Shown: positions 1-8,193, counted from the stretch's first letter. The stretch is 11,697 nt of DNA from Pseudomonadota bacterium (GCA_027625125.1 JAQBXG010000034.1:1-11697); one strand, 5' to 3'. Notes: generated from the sequence alone by a model not told the origin. Numbers and translations are program-made.

Positions 1-384
1 CAGCGACTGCATGCCAAGCGACAGGCGGTTGACTCCGGCCGAACAAAGGTTGCGAAACTTCGCCACTTCGGCGGAGGCGGGGTTCGCCTCCAGCGTGATT
101 TCGGCATCGGGCGCGAAGTCGAATGCGACGCCGATCGCATCCAGCACCGCCGCGACGGTGTCGGGGTGCATCCGCGACGGCGTGCCGCCGCCGAAGAACA
201 CCGTCTCGACGCGGCGCGGCCCGAACGCCATGGCGGCGGCGGTGATCGCGGTGCGGTAGGCGGCGCGCCAACGGTCCTCGGCGACCCGGTCCCGCACATG
301 GCTGTTGAAATCGCAGTACGGACACTTCGACTCGCAGAACGGCCAGTGGACATAGACGCCGAAGGCGGGATCAGAGGCAGGCAT
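1..384 (-). CDS. hemW: HemW, radical SAM heme chaperone-like protein (partial, N-terminal 128 residues)
   Basis: HemW is related to oxygen-independent coproporphyrinogen III oxidase (HemN) but is regarded as a cytoplasmic heme-binding chaperone rather than the oxidase. The visible part starts at an ATG (384-382) with MPASDPAFGVYVHWPF. It then shows the radical SAM cysteine motif CESKCPYC (C17, C21, C24) followed by DFNSH, as in E. coli HemW. Further on are the SAM-binding GGGTPS, the ITLEANP strand and GVNRLSLGMQSL at the window edge. The frame is open across the whole stretch, and about two thirds of the usual ~380-residue protein lies beyond position 1. The start overlaps the end of rdgB by 14 nt, so it is probably the third gene of the rph-rdgB-hemW operon. 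No strong Shine-Dalgarno is visible, so translational coupling to rdgB is likely. The family call is firm; HemW over HemN is inferred from the short N-terminus and the DFNSH context. Confidence 0.95.
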   Translation of the reverse strand, partial: MPASDPAFGVYVHWPFCESKCPYCDFNSHVRDRVAEDRWRAAYRTAITAAAMAFGPRRVETVFFGGGTPSRMHPDTVAAVLDAIGVAFDFAPDAEITLEANPASAEVAKFRNLCSAGVNRLSLGMQSL

Positions 385-961
385 CGGCAAGCTGGCGGAA
401 CGCCGCGGCGCGGTGGCTGATTGCATGTTTGGCGGCCGGGTCCATTTCGCCGAAGGTTTGCGTTTGTCCGTCGGCGATGAACATCGGGTCATAGCCGAAG
501 CCGCGCTCGCCCCGGGGCGGCCAGGTTAGCGTACCGTGGACGTGACCTTCGAACGCCTCGACATGGCCATCGGGCCAGGCAACGGCCAGGGCGGCGGTGA
601 AATGGGCGGCGGGTTTGGCGACGTCGCCGAGTTCCCGATGCACCCGCGCCATCGCCGCGCCGAAATCCTTTTTCGGACCGGCCCAGCGCGCCGAATGAAT
701 GCCCGGCGCGCCGCCCAGCGCATCGACGACCAGCCCGGAATCATCGGCCAGGGCCGGACGCCCGGCCGCGGTCGCGGCGGCGACGGCCTTGATGCGGGCG
801 TTGGCGACGAACGAATCGCCGTCCTCCACCGGTTCCGGCAAGCCGAGATCGGCGGCGGCGACCGGCGTAATGCCGAACGGTTTCAGCAGCACCGCAAATT
901 CCCGCACTTTGCCGGGATTGTGGGTGGCGAGCACAAGATCACCGCCGGTTCGCCTGCCCAC
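371..961 (-). CDS. rdgB: RdgB/HAM1 non-canonical purine NTP pyrophosphatase
   Basis: This cytoplasmic house-cleaning enzyme hydrolyses dITP, ITP and XTP to the monophosphate and pyrophosphate, keeping deaminated purines out of DNA and RNA. The 196-residue length is normal for the family. Visible motifs in order are LATHNPGK (residues 11-18, phosphate/nucleotide-binding loop), LADDSGL (71-77, metal and catalytic acidic residues), PGIHSARW (86-93), GERGFGYDPMF (151-161, base-recognition loop) and ISHRAAA (181-187). The start is a GTG (961-959), 4 nt after the rph stop. It leaves the usual few residues before the first strand, and no ATG is available upstream of the conserved LVLATHN. A G-rich stretch just upstream may serve as a weak ribosome binding site. 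It is co-transcribed with rph upstream and overlaps the hemW start downstream. Confidence 0.96.
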   Translation of the reverse strand: MGRRTGGDLVLATHNPGKVREFAVLLKPFGITPVAAADLGLPEPVEDGDSFVANARIKAVAAATAAGRPALADDSGLVVDALGGAPGIHSARWAGPKKDFGAAMARVHRELGDVAKPAAHFTAALAVAWPDGHVEAFEGHVHGTLTWPPRGERGFGYDPMFIADGQTQTFGEMDPAAKHAISHRAAAFRQLADACL

Positions 962-965
962 CGGA

Positions 966-1682
966 TTAGGCCCCCAACGCCTCGCGCTGGAGGCGGGCGA
1001 GTTCGACGACCCCCGCTTCGGCCAGGTCGAGCAACGCAGTGAACTGTTCGCGGGCGAACGGATCTTTCTCGGCGGTGCCCTGCACTTCGATCAGCAGACG
1101 ATCAGCGGTCATCACAAAATTGGCGTCGGCGTCGGCGGTCGAGTCTTCGGCGTAGTCCAGGTCCAGCACCGACGCGCCCTGAAAGATGCCGCACGATACC
1201 GCGGCCACTTGGCCGACCACCGGGTTCTTCTTCAGCGCGCCTGACTTCAGCAGACCATCGACGGCGAGACGAAGCGCGACATAGCCGCCGGTGATCGCCG
1301 CCGTGCGGGTGCCGCCGTCGGCCTGCAACACATCGCAGTCGATCCGCACCTGGCGCTCCCCGAGCAGCTCCAGACTGGCGACGGCACGCAGGCTGCGGCC
1401 AATCAACCGCTGGATTTCCTGCGTGCGGCCCGACTGGCGACCACGGGCGGCTTCGCGGTCGGTGCGTTCGGATGTCGCCCGCGGCAGCATGCCGTATTCG
1501 GCGGTGATCCAGCCGCGACCGGAATTGCGCAACCACGGCGGCACCCGGTCCTCGATACTGGCGGTGCAAAGCACATGGGTGTCGCCGAACTTCGCCAGAC
1601 ACGAGCCTTCCGCGTATTTGGAGACTCCCGTTTCGAGTACGATCGGCCGAAGCTGGTCGGCCCGCCGTCCGGACGGACGCAT
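966..1682 (-). CDS. rph: RNase PH, phosphorolytic tRNA 3'-end exoribonuclease
   Basis: RNase PH trims the 3' trailer of pre-tRNAs phosphorolytically, using inorganic phosphate and releasing nucleoside diphosphates; the family acts as a ring-shaped hexamer. The 238 residues match the usual 238-240. Family signatures are visible throughout: MRPSGRRADQLRPI at the N-terminus, GSCLAKFGDTHVLC (26-39), the GRQSGRTQEIQRLIGRSLRA region (81-100), the phosphate-site segment DVLQADGGTRTAAI (117-130), and the late ADANFVMT and EVQGTAE segments. The start is an ATG (1682-1680) with a good AAGGAG 9 nt upstream. It is the first gene of the minus-strand operon and is divergent from hrcA. No truncation or missing key segment is seen. 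Confidence 0.97.
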   Translation of the reverse strand: MRPSGRRADQLRPIVLETGVSKYAEGSCLAKFGDTHVLCTASIEDRVPPWLRNSGRGWITAEYGMLPRATSERTDREAARGRQSGRTQEIQRLIGRSLRAVASLELLGERQVRIDCDVLQADGGTRTAAITGGYVALRLAVDGLLKSGALKKNPVVGQVAAVSCGIFQGASVLDLDYAEDSTADADANFVMTADRLLIEVQGTAEKDPFAREQFTALLDLAEAGVVELARLQREALGA

Positions 1683-1691
1683 GGGCGGAGA

Positions 1692-1697
1692 CTCCTT
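1692..1697 (-). promoter_or_regulatory. Shine-Dalgarno site of rph
   Basis: On the minus strand AAGGAG lies 9 nt before the ATG at 1682, which supports that start for rph. It is one of only two near-perfect Shine-Dalgarno sequences seen in this window. Confidence 0.75.
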
Positions 1698-1722
1698 GTG
1701 GCGGTGGCGCAGATTGAGCGCG

Positions 1723-1751
1723 TTTCTACCACGGCGGCCCGTCCGGTCCAG
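1723..1751 (-). promoter_or_regulatory. Candidate promoter of rph-rdgB-hemW
   Basis: Read on the minus strand, CTGGAC (1751-1746) and TAGAAA (1728-1723) are separated by 17 nt, which is compatible with a vegetative promoter about 40 nt upstream of the rph start. The -35 box matches the consensus poorly. The call rests mainly on position: the operon must start in this divergent gap. Confidence is low. Confidence 0.3.
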
Positions 1752-1754
1752 CGC

Positions 1755-1784
1755 GTTGACGCTATCGGGGCGCCCTCCTACATT
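1755..1784 (+). promoter_or_regulatory. Candidate hrcA-grpE promoter (sigma-70 and/or heat-shock type)
   Basis: TTGACG (1756-1761) and TACATT (1779-1784) are separated by exactly 17 nt, a good vegetative promoter layout. The same region also reads GTTG (1755-1758), 18 nt, CCTACAT (1777-1783). That is one mismatch in each box from the published alphaproteobacterial heat-shock form CTTG-N17/18-CYTATNT. It would give a leader of roughly 25 nt before the hrcA ATG at 1816. The sequence upstream of dnaK has the same layout. No CIRCE-type inverted repeat (TTAGCACTC-N9-GAGTGCTAA) is present here. Confidence 0.55.
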
Positions 1785-1815
1785 CGCGAATCAACCCCAG
1801 GGTCCGGTTTGCCGC

Positions 1816-2850
1816 ATGATTCACGAACTGAACGACCGGTCGCGCGAGATATTCCGCCACATTGTCGAGGCGTATGTGGAGACCGGCGAGCCGATCGGCT
1901 CCGCTACCCTGGCCCGACGACTGAGTACCGGGCTGTCCGCCGCTTCGATCCGCAACGTGATGGCCGAGATGGAGGCGGCGGGGCTGTTGTTCGCGCCGCA
2001 TACGTCCGCCGGCCGCATGCCGACCGACGCGGGGCTGCGGTTCTTTGTCGACGGGCTGCTTGAGATCGGCAACCTGACCGGCGACGAGCAGGCCGCGATC
2101 GAGGCGAACTGCGCGGCGACCGGCCGCAGCATGCCCGACGCGCTGCGCGCCGCCTCCGACATGTTGTCGGGATTGTCGTCCTGCGCCGGGCTGGTGGTGT
2201 CGCCAAAGAAAGAAGCGGCGGTCAAGCATATCGAATTCGTCGCCCTGTCGCCGGGGCGGGCGCTGGTCATTCTGGTAACCGAAGGCGGCGCTGTCGAAAA
2301 CCGTATTGTCGAGATGCCGCGCGGCATGCCGGCATCGGCGTTGCAGGAGGCGTCGAACTATCTTGTCTCCCGGTTGACAGGCCGCACCCTGGCGGAAGTA
2401 CGCAGATTCATCAAAAAGGAAATCGAGGAGCATCGCGCCGAACTGGACGAATTGACCGCCCAGGTCGTCGAAGCGGGCCTGGCGATGTGGGCCGGCGGCG
2501 AAGGACCGCGGACGTTGATCGTGCGCGGACAATCGCAATTGCTGTCGGGTGTCCATGCCGACCAGGACCTGGAACGGCTGCGGCATCTGTTCGAGGCGCT
2601 GGAGGCGGAGTCGGACGTGCTGGAACTTCTCAATCTCGCCGAAACCGCCGAGGGCGTGCGGATCTATATCGGGTCGGAAAACAAGCTGTTCGACATGACC
2701 GGATGTTCGATGGTGGTCGCGCCGTATGCGGATTCCGGCGAGAACATCGTCGGCGCCATCGGCGTCATCGGCCCGACGCGATTGAATTATGCGCGCATCA
2801 TCCCCATGGTTGACTACACCGCCAAGGTCGTCAGCCGCCTGGTGGGATGA
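1816..2850 (+). CDS. hrcA: HrcA heat-inducible transcription repressor
   Basis: HrcA represses class I heat-shock genes, typically groESL in alphaproteobacteria, by binding CIRCE operators, and its activity is maintained by GroEL. The 344-residue product begins MIHELNDRSREIFRHIVEAY. It has the winged-helix DNA-binding domain at about residues 1-75, including GEPIGSATLARRL, SAASIRNVMAEMEAAGLL and the HTSAGRMPTDAGLRFFVD stretch diagnostic of HrcA. A GAF-like regulatory domain and insertion follow, ending FDMTGCSMVVAPY, GAIGVIGPTRLNYARIIPMV. The frame stays open 175 codons upstream of the chosen ATG, but that part is the antisense shadow of rph. The chosen ATG gives the family-typical N-terminus and length. 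No strong Shine-Dalgarno precedes it; a TTG at 1756-1758 is the only notable in-frame upstream alternative, and it falls inside the promoter candidate. grpE follows after 22 nt, so the two are probably one transcript. Confidence 0.96.
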   Translation: MIHELNDRSREIFRHIVEAYVETGEPIGSATLARRLSTGLSAASIRNVMAEMEAAGLLFAPHTSAGRMPTDAGLRFFVDGLLEIGNLTGDEQAAIEANCAATGRSMPDALRAASDMLSGLSSCAGLVVSPKKEAAVKHIEFVALSPGRALVILVTEGGAVENRIVEMPRGMPASALQEASNYLVSRLTGRTLAEVRRFIKKEIEEHRAELDELTAQVVEAGLAMWAGGEGPRTLIVRGQSQLLSGVHADQDLERLRHLFEALEAESDVLELLNLAETAEGVRIYIGSENKLFDMTGCSMVVAPYADSGENIVGAIGVIGPTRLNYARIIPMVDYTAKVVSRLVG

Positions 2851-2872
2851 CCGATTCCGAACCGGGTAAAGC

Positions 2873-3511
2873 ATGCACGATAACGATTCGCAGCAACAAC
2901 AAGACAAAAATCCGGAGCCGGGCGATCCTTCGGAGGACGTCGAGGACGCAAGGCCGGAAGCAGCAGCCGCGGAGCCGGACCCCGGGGCGCAGATCGCCGA
3001 ATTGAAGGACCAGCTGCTGCGGGCGCTGGCCGAAATCGAGAACGTGCGGCGGCGCGGTGAAAAAGAACGCGCCGATGCCTCGCGCTATGCGATCGCTTCG
3101 TTCGCCCGCGATATCCTTGCCGTTGCCGACAATCTGCAACGCACCCTTGACGCCGGTCGTGAAGGCGGTGGACTGGAAGCGCTGCTGGAAGCCGTCGACA
3201 TGACCGACCGCGATCTGAAGGCGACCTTGGAACGGAACGGCATCAAGGCGATTTCACCGCTGGGCGAAAAGTTCGACCACAACTTTCACCAGGCGATGTT
3301 CGAATCACCCGGCACCGGCAAGCCGGCGGGCACCGTCGTCCAGGTCCTGCAGACCGGCTATGTGATCGCCGACCGCCTGTTGCGCCCGGCGATGGTCGGG
3401 ATCGCCGCGGCCGGCAACGCCGCTGCGGACAACGCCGCGCCGACCGACGACGAAGGCCAAGCGCCGGATGGCAACGCGCCTTCGCCCGGCGCGGTCGATA
3501 CGAAGGCCTGA
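2873..3511 (+). CDS. grpE: GrpE nucleotide exchange factor of DnaK
   Basis: GrpE dimers open the DnaK nucleotide site to release ADP and so reset the chaperone cycle; the protein can also act as a thermosensor. The product has 212 residues. Residues 1-38 are acidic, Gln-rich and low-complexity, as is usual for the disordered N-tail. From about 39 to 90 runs the long helix used for dimerisation (KDQLLRALAEIENVRRRGEK, then SFARDILAVADNLQR). The C-terminal beta-domain carries the family signature GEKFDHNFHQAMFE (131-144) and VQVLQTGYVIADRLLRPAMV (156-175). An Ala/Asn/Asp-rich tail follows (180-212). The ATG at 2873 is the only reasonable start; its ribosome binding site is weak. It lies 22 nt downstream of hrcA and converges on the PCu(A)C-like gene with only 8 nt between stop codons. 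It probably works with the DnaK and DnaJ encoded downstream. Confidence 0.96.
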   Translation: MHDNDSQQQQDKNPEPGDPSEDVEDARPEAAAAEPDPGAQIAELKDQLLRALAEIENVRRRGEKERADASRYAIASFARDILAVADNLQRTLDAGREGGGLEALLEAVDMTDRDLKATLERNGIKAISPLGEKFDHNFHQAMFESPGTGKPAGTVVQVLQTGYVIADRLLRPAMVGIAAAGNAAADNAAPTDDEGQAPDGNAPSPGAVDTKA

Positions 3512-3519
3512 GCCGCCGG

Positions 3520-3990
3520 TCAGAGCGGCGGTCGCGGGTCGGCGGCGCGCAGACCCAGAATCGGCACCACGATCACCAGTTCGCCGGCGTTCTGAAACTC
3601 CAGCACCACCGTGATGCTGCTGCCCTCGGCCAGCACCGGCGCCTGGATGACCGCCAGATGGATGGTGCCGTCGTCGAGCCGATAGCGGCCCGGCGGAACC
3701 TGCACGTCGTCCACGCGCACCGACCGCAGGACCCCGTCGAAATCCCCGGTTTCACGAAGCTCGACAGCGCCGGCATCCGGCGACGACGCGCGCAGCAGCA
3801 CCTCGTTTTCGACGCCTTCCAGCGTCAGGTCGAAATAGACCGGGGCGACAAAGTTGGCCCGCGCCGTGGCCCGCATCCAGGGGTCCGACACGACGACGTT
3901 GCCGGTGCGGAACTCCTCCGCCAATGCCCCCGCCGCCATCGGCCCGAACAGCACCGCCACAAATGCCCACGCCGCCAACGAACTTCGCAT
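3520..3990 (-). CDS. PCu(A)C-fold periplasmic protein with degenerate copper site
   Basis: The 156-residue product has an N-terminal signal peptide (hydrophobic about residues 5-23, likely cleavage after GALA at 24), so it should act in the periplasm. The mature part aligns by eye with the PCu(A)C copper chaperone family (DUF461): DPWMRAT, a beta strand where the family has AAYLTL, RASSPDAGAVEL (67-78), VPPGRYRL (98-105) and a final LEFQNAGELVIVVPI. Family members normally deliver Cu(I) to cytochrome oxidase using a His and Met set, H(M)x10M-x21-HxM. Here only one of these ligands remains: the first His is R79, the first Met is S90, His is kept as H111, and the last Met is A113. Copper transport is therefore doubtful; a structural, altered-metal or other role is possible. 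The start is fixed by a perfect AAGGAGG and by TGATG coupling to the upstream DUF1848 gene. Fold assignment is fairly secure; function is unknown. Confidence 0.82.
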   Translation of the reverse strand: MRSSLAAWAFVAVLFGPMAAGALAEEFRTGNVVVSDPWMRATARANFVAPVYFDLTLEGVENEVLLRASSPDAGAVELRETGDFDGVLRSVRVDDVQVPPGRYRLDDGTIHLAVIQAPVLAEGSSITVVLEFQNAGELVIVVPILGLRAADPRPPL

Positions 3991-4007
3991 CAGACTTCCG
4001 CCTCCTT
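3990..4007 (-). promoter_or_regulatory. Ribosome binding site and TGATG coupling junction
   Basis: On the minus strand AAGGAGG (4007-4001) stands 10 nt before the ATG at 3990. The upstream gene's TGA (3992-3990) shares its last A with that ATG. This decides the start of the PCu(A)C-like gene and indicates that the two genes are translated from one mRNA. Confidence 0.8.
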
Positions 4008-4907
4008 GGTTTGCGCCTCGACCGGGACGCCGAGGAACGCCCCGGCAGGATCGTGGCCCCGCACCCGCGCGGCGGCGCGAGCCGTCTCGGCCACCGCATA
4101 GCAATACACGCAACCGTGGGGGCACGTCTCGTAGGCGCCGAGGTCCCGCGATCGATGGCAGGCGCAGCCGGGCCGGTTGCCGTGTTCTTCGGCCTCCACC
4201 GGCGGCGCGCCGAACCGCGCGGCGATGCGGGAAAGCCGCCCGGCATCGACACAGCGGGCCGGTGCGAGGGCGGGCGTCAGCAGGTGCGGCTGGGCGCAGA
4301 CGGTCGGCCGAAATCCGTGGCGCAGCGCGATTTCGGCCAGCATTTCCAGGATCTCGCGCTTTTCGGCATCGGCGTGGTCGCGCCAGGCGTGACCATCCCG
4401 GGTGGCAGCGGCCAGATTGCGCCGGGTCTTGGCATAGGGATGGACCCACGACAGCACGACCTCGTTCGCCGCGCCTTCGAGCGCCGCCGCCAGCCGGCGG
4501 AAGTTGGCGCGGTGAAAGGCAGCGTCGGTGTTGGCGGTCCAGACCACCGGATCATAGCGCCAGACCACCGAATCCGCCCCAAAATCGGCGCAAATCCTGT
4601 GCAGGACGGCCACCGTGTGCTCCGGCGACGGCACATGGCGGTCCAGAAACCGGGGGTAGCCGGTGATCGTGGTCTGAACGACAAACGGGTGGCCCCGGGC
4701 CCGGACCGCGGCCAGGGCCGGCAGAAACGGCGCCGGGTTGCGGGTCCAGAACACGAACCCGTCGACCGAGGCGGCATCGAGGGCGATACGGGTCGGGTTG
4801 CCGCCATAGGGGTTGGCGGCCAGCGCGTATCCGGCCTTGAGCCGGGCCAGGAACCATTCGCCGTAGAACGCCGGAATATCGGTGCGGTGGCTTGCGGATA
4901 CGATCAT
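3990..4907 (-). CDS. DUF1848 family protein with C-terminal radical-SAM-type cysteine cluster
   Basis: The 305-residue product belongs to the uncharacterised DUF1848 family. The N-terminus MIVSASHRTDIPAFYGEWF, FVFWTRNPAPFLP (51-63), TTITGYPRFL (79-88) and VVWRYDPV (114-121) are family hallmarks. Near the C-terminus lie GCAC (C248, C250) and SRDLGAYETCPHGCVYCYA (253-271). The last contains CxxxCxxC (C262, C266, C269), the spacing that binds the [4Fe-4S] cluster in radical SAM enzymes. There the motif is normally near the N-terminus; its C-terminal position is a known feature of this family. The ATG at 4907 gives the family start. A GTG at 4952 with AGGAAGG just upstream would add 15 residues, but it lies inside the dnaK promoter candidate. 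The gene is upstream of and coupled to the PCu(A)C-like gene. No signal peptide is seen, so it is probably cytoplasmic. The reaction and substrate are unknown. Confidence 0.9.
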   Translation of the reverse strand: MIVSASHRTDIPAFYGEWFLARLKAGYALAANPYGGNPTRIALDAASVDGFVFWTRNPAPFLPALAAVRARGHPFVVQTTITGYPRFLDRHVPSPEHTVAVLHRICADFGADSVVWRYDPVVWTANTDAAFHRANFRRLAAALEGAANEVVLSWVHPYAKTRRNLAAATRDGHAWRDHADAEKREILEMLAEIALRHGFRPTVCAQPHLLTPALAPARCVDAGRLSRIAARFGAPPVEAEEHGNRPGCACHRSRDLGAYETCPHGCVYCYAVAETARAAARVRGHDPAGAFLGVPVEAQTKEAEV

Positions 4908-4938
4908 CGGACGGGGAGGATCGCAGAGCGGGATGGCG

Positions 4939-4968
4939 GTTGCACGCCCCACGGGGCCTTCCTATATA
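4939..4968 (+). promoter_or_regulatory. dnaK promoter, heat-shock and sigma-70 compatible
   Basis: Two overlapping readings fit. TTGCAC (4940-4945), 17 nt, TATATA (4963-4968) is a good vegetative layout. GTTG (4939-4942), 18 nt, CCTATAT (4961-4967) matches the alphaproteobacterial heat-shock form CTTG-N17/18-CYTATNT at every specified base except the first. The start of transcription should fall near 4975, giving a leader of about 75-80 nt. The spacer contains the inverted repeat GCCCC-AC-GGGGC (4946-4957). The hrcA upstream region has the same layout. Confidence 0.65.
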
Positions 4969-4986
4969 ACCGATCAGTTCGCAAGA

Positions 4987-5036
4987 CCCACTCCGGGGGT
5001 TTCGTCGGCGCCAGTGGGGCCGGCGGCGCCTGCCGC
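4987..5036 (+). other. Two potential RNA hairpins in the dnaK 5' leader
   Basis: CCCACT (4987-4992) can pair with AGTGGG (5013-5018) around a 20-nt loop. Immediately downstream, GCGGC (5023-5027) can pair with GCCGC (5032-5036) around GCCT. The second stem ends about 7 nt before the purine-rich ribosome binding region (AGAGGA, 5042-5047), which stays outside both stems. These could insulate or modulate dnaK translation, but in DNA this rich in GC short stems arise by chance. There is no direct evidence of a thermometer. Confidence 0.3.
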
Positions 5037-5052
5037 AGCCAAGAGGACGGGA

Positions 5053-6966
<1,914 letters not shown>

Positions 6967-7062
6967 ACAACCCGGTCGGGCATCGCCATGGGCGTTTCGC
7001 TTCGGTACATTCCGGGGGCGGCGCGCATTCACGACTCCGCCAGACGGGACGGTTAGGCCGGA

Positions 7063-8193
7063 ATGGCGTCAAAGGATTTCTACGAAACGCTCGGGGTCGC
7101 CCGCGACGCCAGCGCCGCCGATATCAAGAAGGCGTATCGGCGGCTGGCCAAGGAGTTCCATCCCGACCGCAATTCGGACGGCGCCGCCGAGGAGAAATTC
7201 CGCGAGCTGTCCGAGGCCTATCAGGTTCTGTCGGACAGCCAGAAGCGCGCCGCCTATGACCAATACGGCGCCGCCGCGTTCGACGGCAGCGGCGGCGGCG
7301 GCGGATTCGAAGGCTTCGGCGCGACGTTTGCCGACGTGTTCGACGAAATGTTCGGGCAGTTTCGCGGCCGCCGCAGCGGCACCGGCGGCCAGACCCGCGG
7401 CGGTGACGTTCGCTATAATCTCGAAATCACCCTCGAGGATGCGTTTCGCGGGCGCACCACGCAGATTCGCGTACCGTCGACGGTCGGTTGCGACGCCTGT
7501 GGCGGCTCCGGCGCCGCCGGCGATTCGCGCCCCACGAGCTGCGATACCTGCAACGGCGTCGGACGCGTGCGCGCCCAACAGGGGTTTTTTACGATCGAGC
7601 GCACCTGTCCTGCCTGTCACGGCGCCGGCCAGGTCATCAAGAATCCCTGCGGCGCCTGTGGCGGCGCCGGTCGGGTTCACCGGGATCGCAGTCTTTCGGT
7701 CAAGATTCCCGCCGGTGTCGAGGACGGCACTCGCATTCGGCTGGCCGGCGAAGGCGAGGCCGGGGTACGCGGCGGGCCGCCCGGCGACCTGTACATCTTT
7801 CTGGCGTTGAAGGACCACCGCCTGTTCCAGCGCGAAGGCCGCAATCTGTACTGCCGCGTGCCGATCCCGATGACGACCGCGGCGCTGGGCGGCACGATCG
7901 AAGTGCCGTCGCTGGATGGCGGCCGTGCTACCGTGTCGGTACCCGCCGGCGCCCAGGCCGGGCGCCAGTTCCGCCTGTCGGGCAAGGGCATGCCGAGTTT
8001 GCACGGTAGCGGGCCTGCGGGCGACCTGTACGTGCAGGCATTGGTGGAGACGCCGGTCAATCTCGACAAAAAACAGAAAGAGTTGCTGCGCGATTTCGAA
8101 GCTGCCAGTACGGGTGGCCGCACCAGTCCCGAAAGCGAGGGATTCCTCGAAAAGCTGAAGGAGTTCTGGCACGACCTGAAGGATGGAACATGA
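7063..8193 (+). CDS. dnaJ: DnaJ, Hsp40 co-chaperone
   Basis: DnaJ delivers unfolded clients to DnaK and stimulates its ATPase. The 376-residue product has the full class I layout. A J domain (about 4-69) carries HPD at 33-35. A Gly/Phe-rich linker (about 73-98) follows. The zinc domain has four CxxCxGxG repeats: CDACGGSG (143-150), CDTCNGVG (160-167), CPACHGAG (182-189) and CGACGGAG (196-203). The C-terminal substrate-binding and dimerisation domains come after, with VPIPMTTAALGGTIEVPSLDG at about 266-286. The ATG at 7063 gives the standard start MASKDFYETLGV. The 96-nt gap from dnaK (6967-7062) holds no gene and no terminator that I can recognise. The stop overlaps the dapB start as ATGA. 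Confidence 0.99.
   Translation: MASKDFYETLGVARDASAADIKKAYRRLAKEFHPDRNSDGAAEEKFRELSEAYQVLSDSQKRAAYDQYGAAAFDGSGGGGGFEGFGATFADVFDEMFGQFRGRRSGTGGQTRGGDVRYNLEITLEDAFRGRTTQIRVPSTVGCDACGGSGAAGDSRPTSCDTCNGVGRVRAQQGFFTIERTCPACHGAGQVIKNPCGACGGAGRVHRDRSLSVKIPAGVEDGTRIRLAGEGEAGVRGGPPGDLYIFLALKDHRLFQREGRNLYCRVPIPMTTAALGGTIEVPSLDGGRATVSVPAGAQAGRQFRLSGKGMPSLHGSGPAGDLYVQALVETPVNLDKKQKELLRDFEAASTGGRTSPESEGFLEKLKEFWHDLKDGT

Noticed and set aside
1291..1815. In-frame 175-codon upstream extension of hrcA
   Set aside because: It is the antisense of rph and passes through the promoter candidate. HrcA of normal length and N-terminus starts at 1816.
3512..3529. Possible bidirectional terminator between grpE and the PCu(A)C-like gene (GCCGC / GCGGC)
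   Set aside because: Only a 5-bp stem with no T run on either side, and it overlaps a stop codon. Such stems are common by chance at this GC content.
3991..4449. Upstream extension of the PCu(A)C-like frame
   Set aside because: It overlaps DUF1848 in another frame. The signal peptide and the perfect AAGGAGG place the start at 3990.
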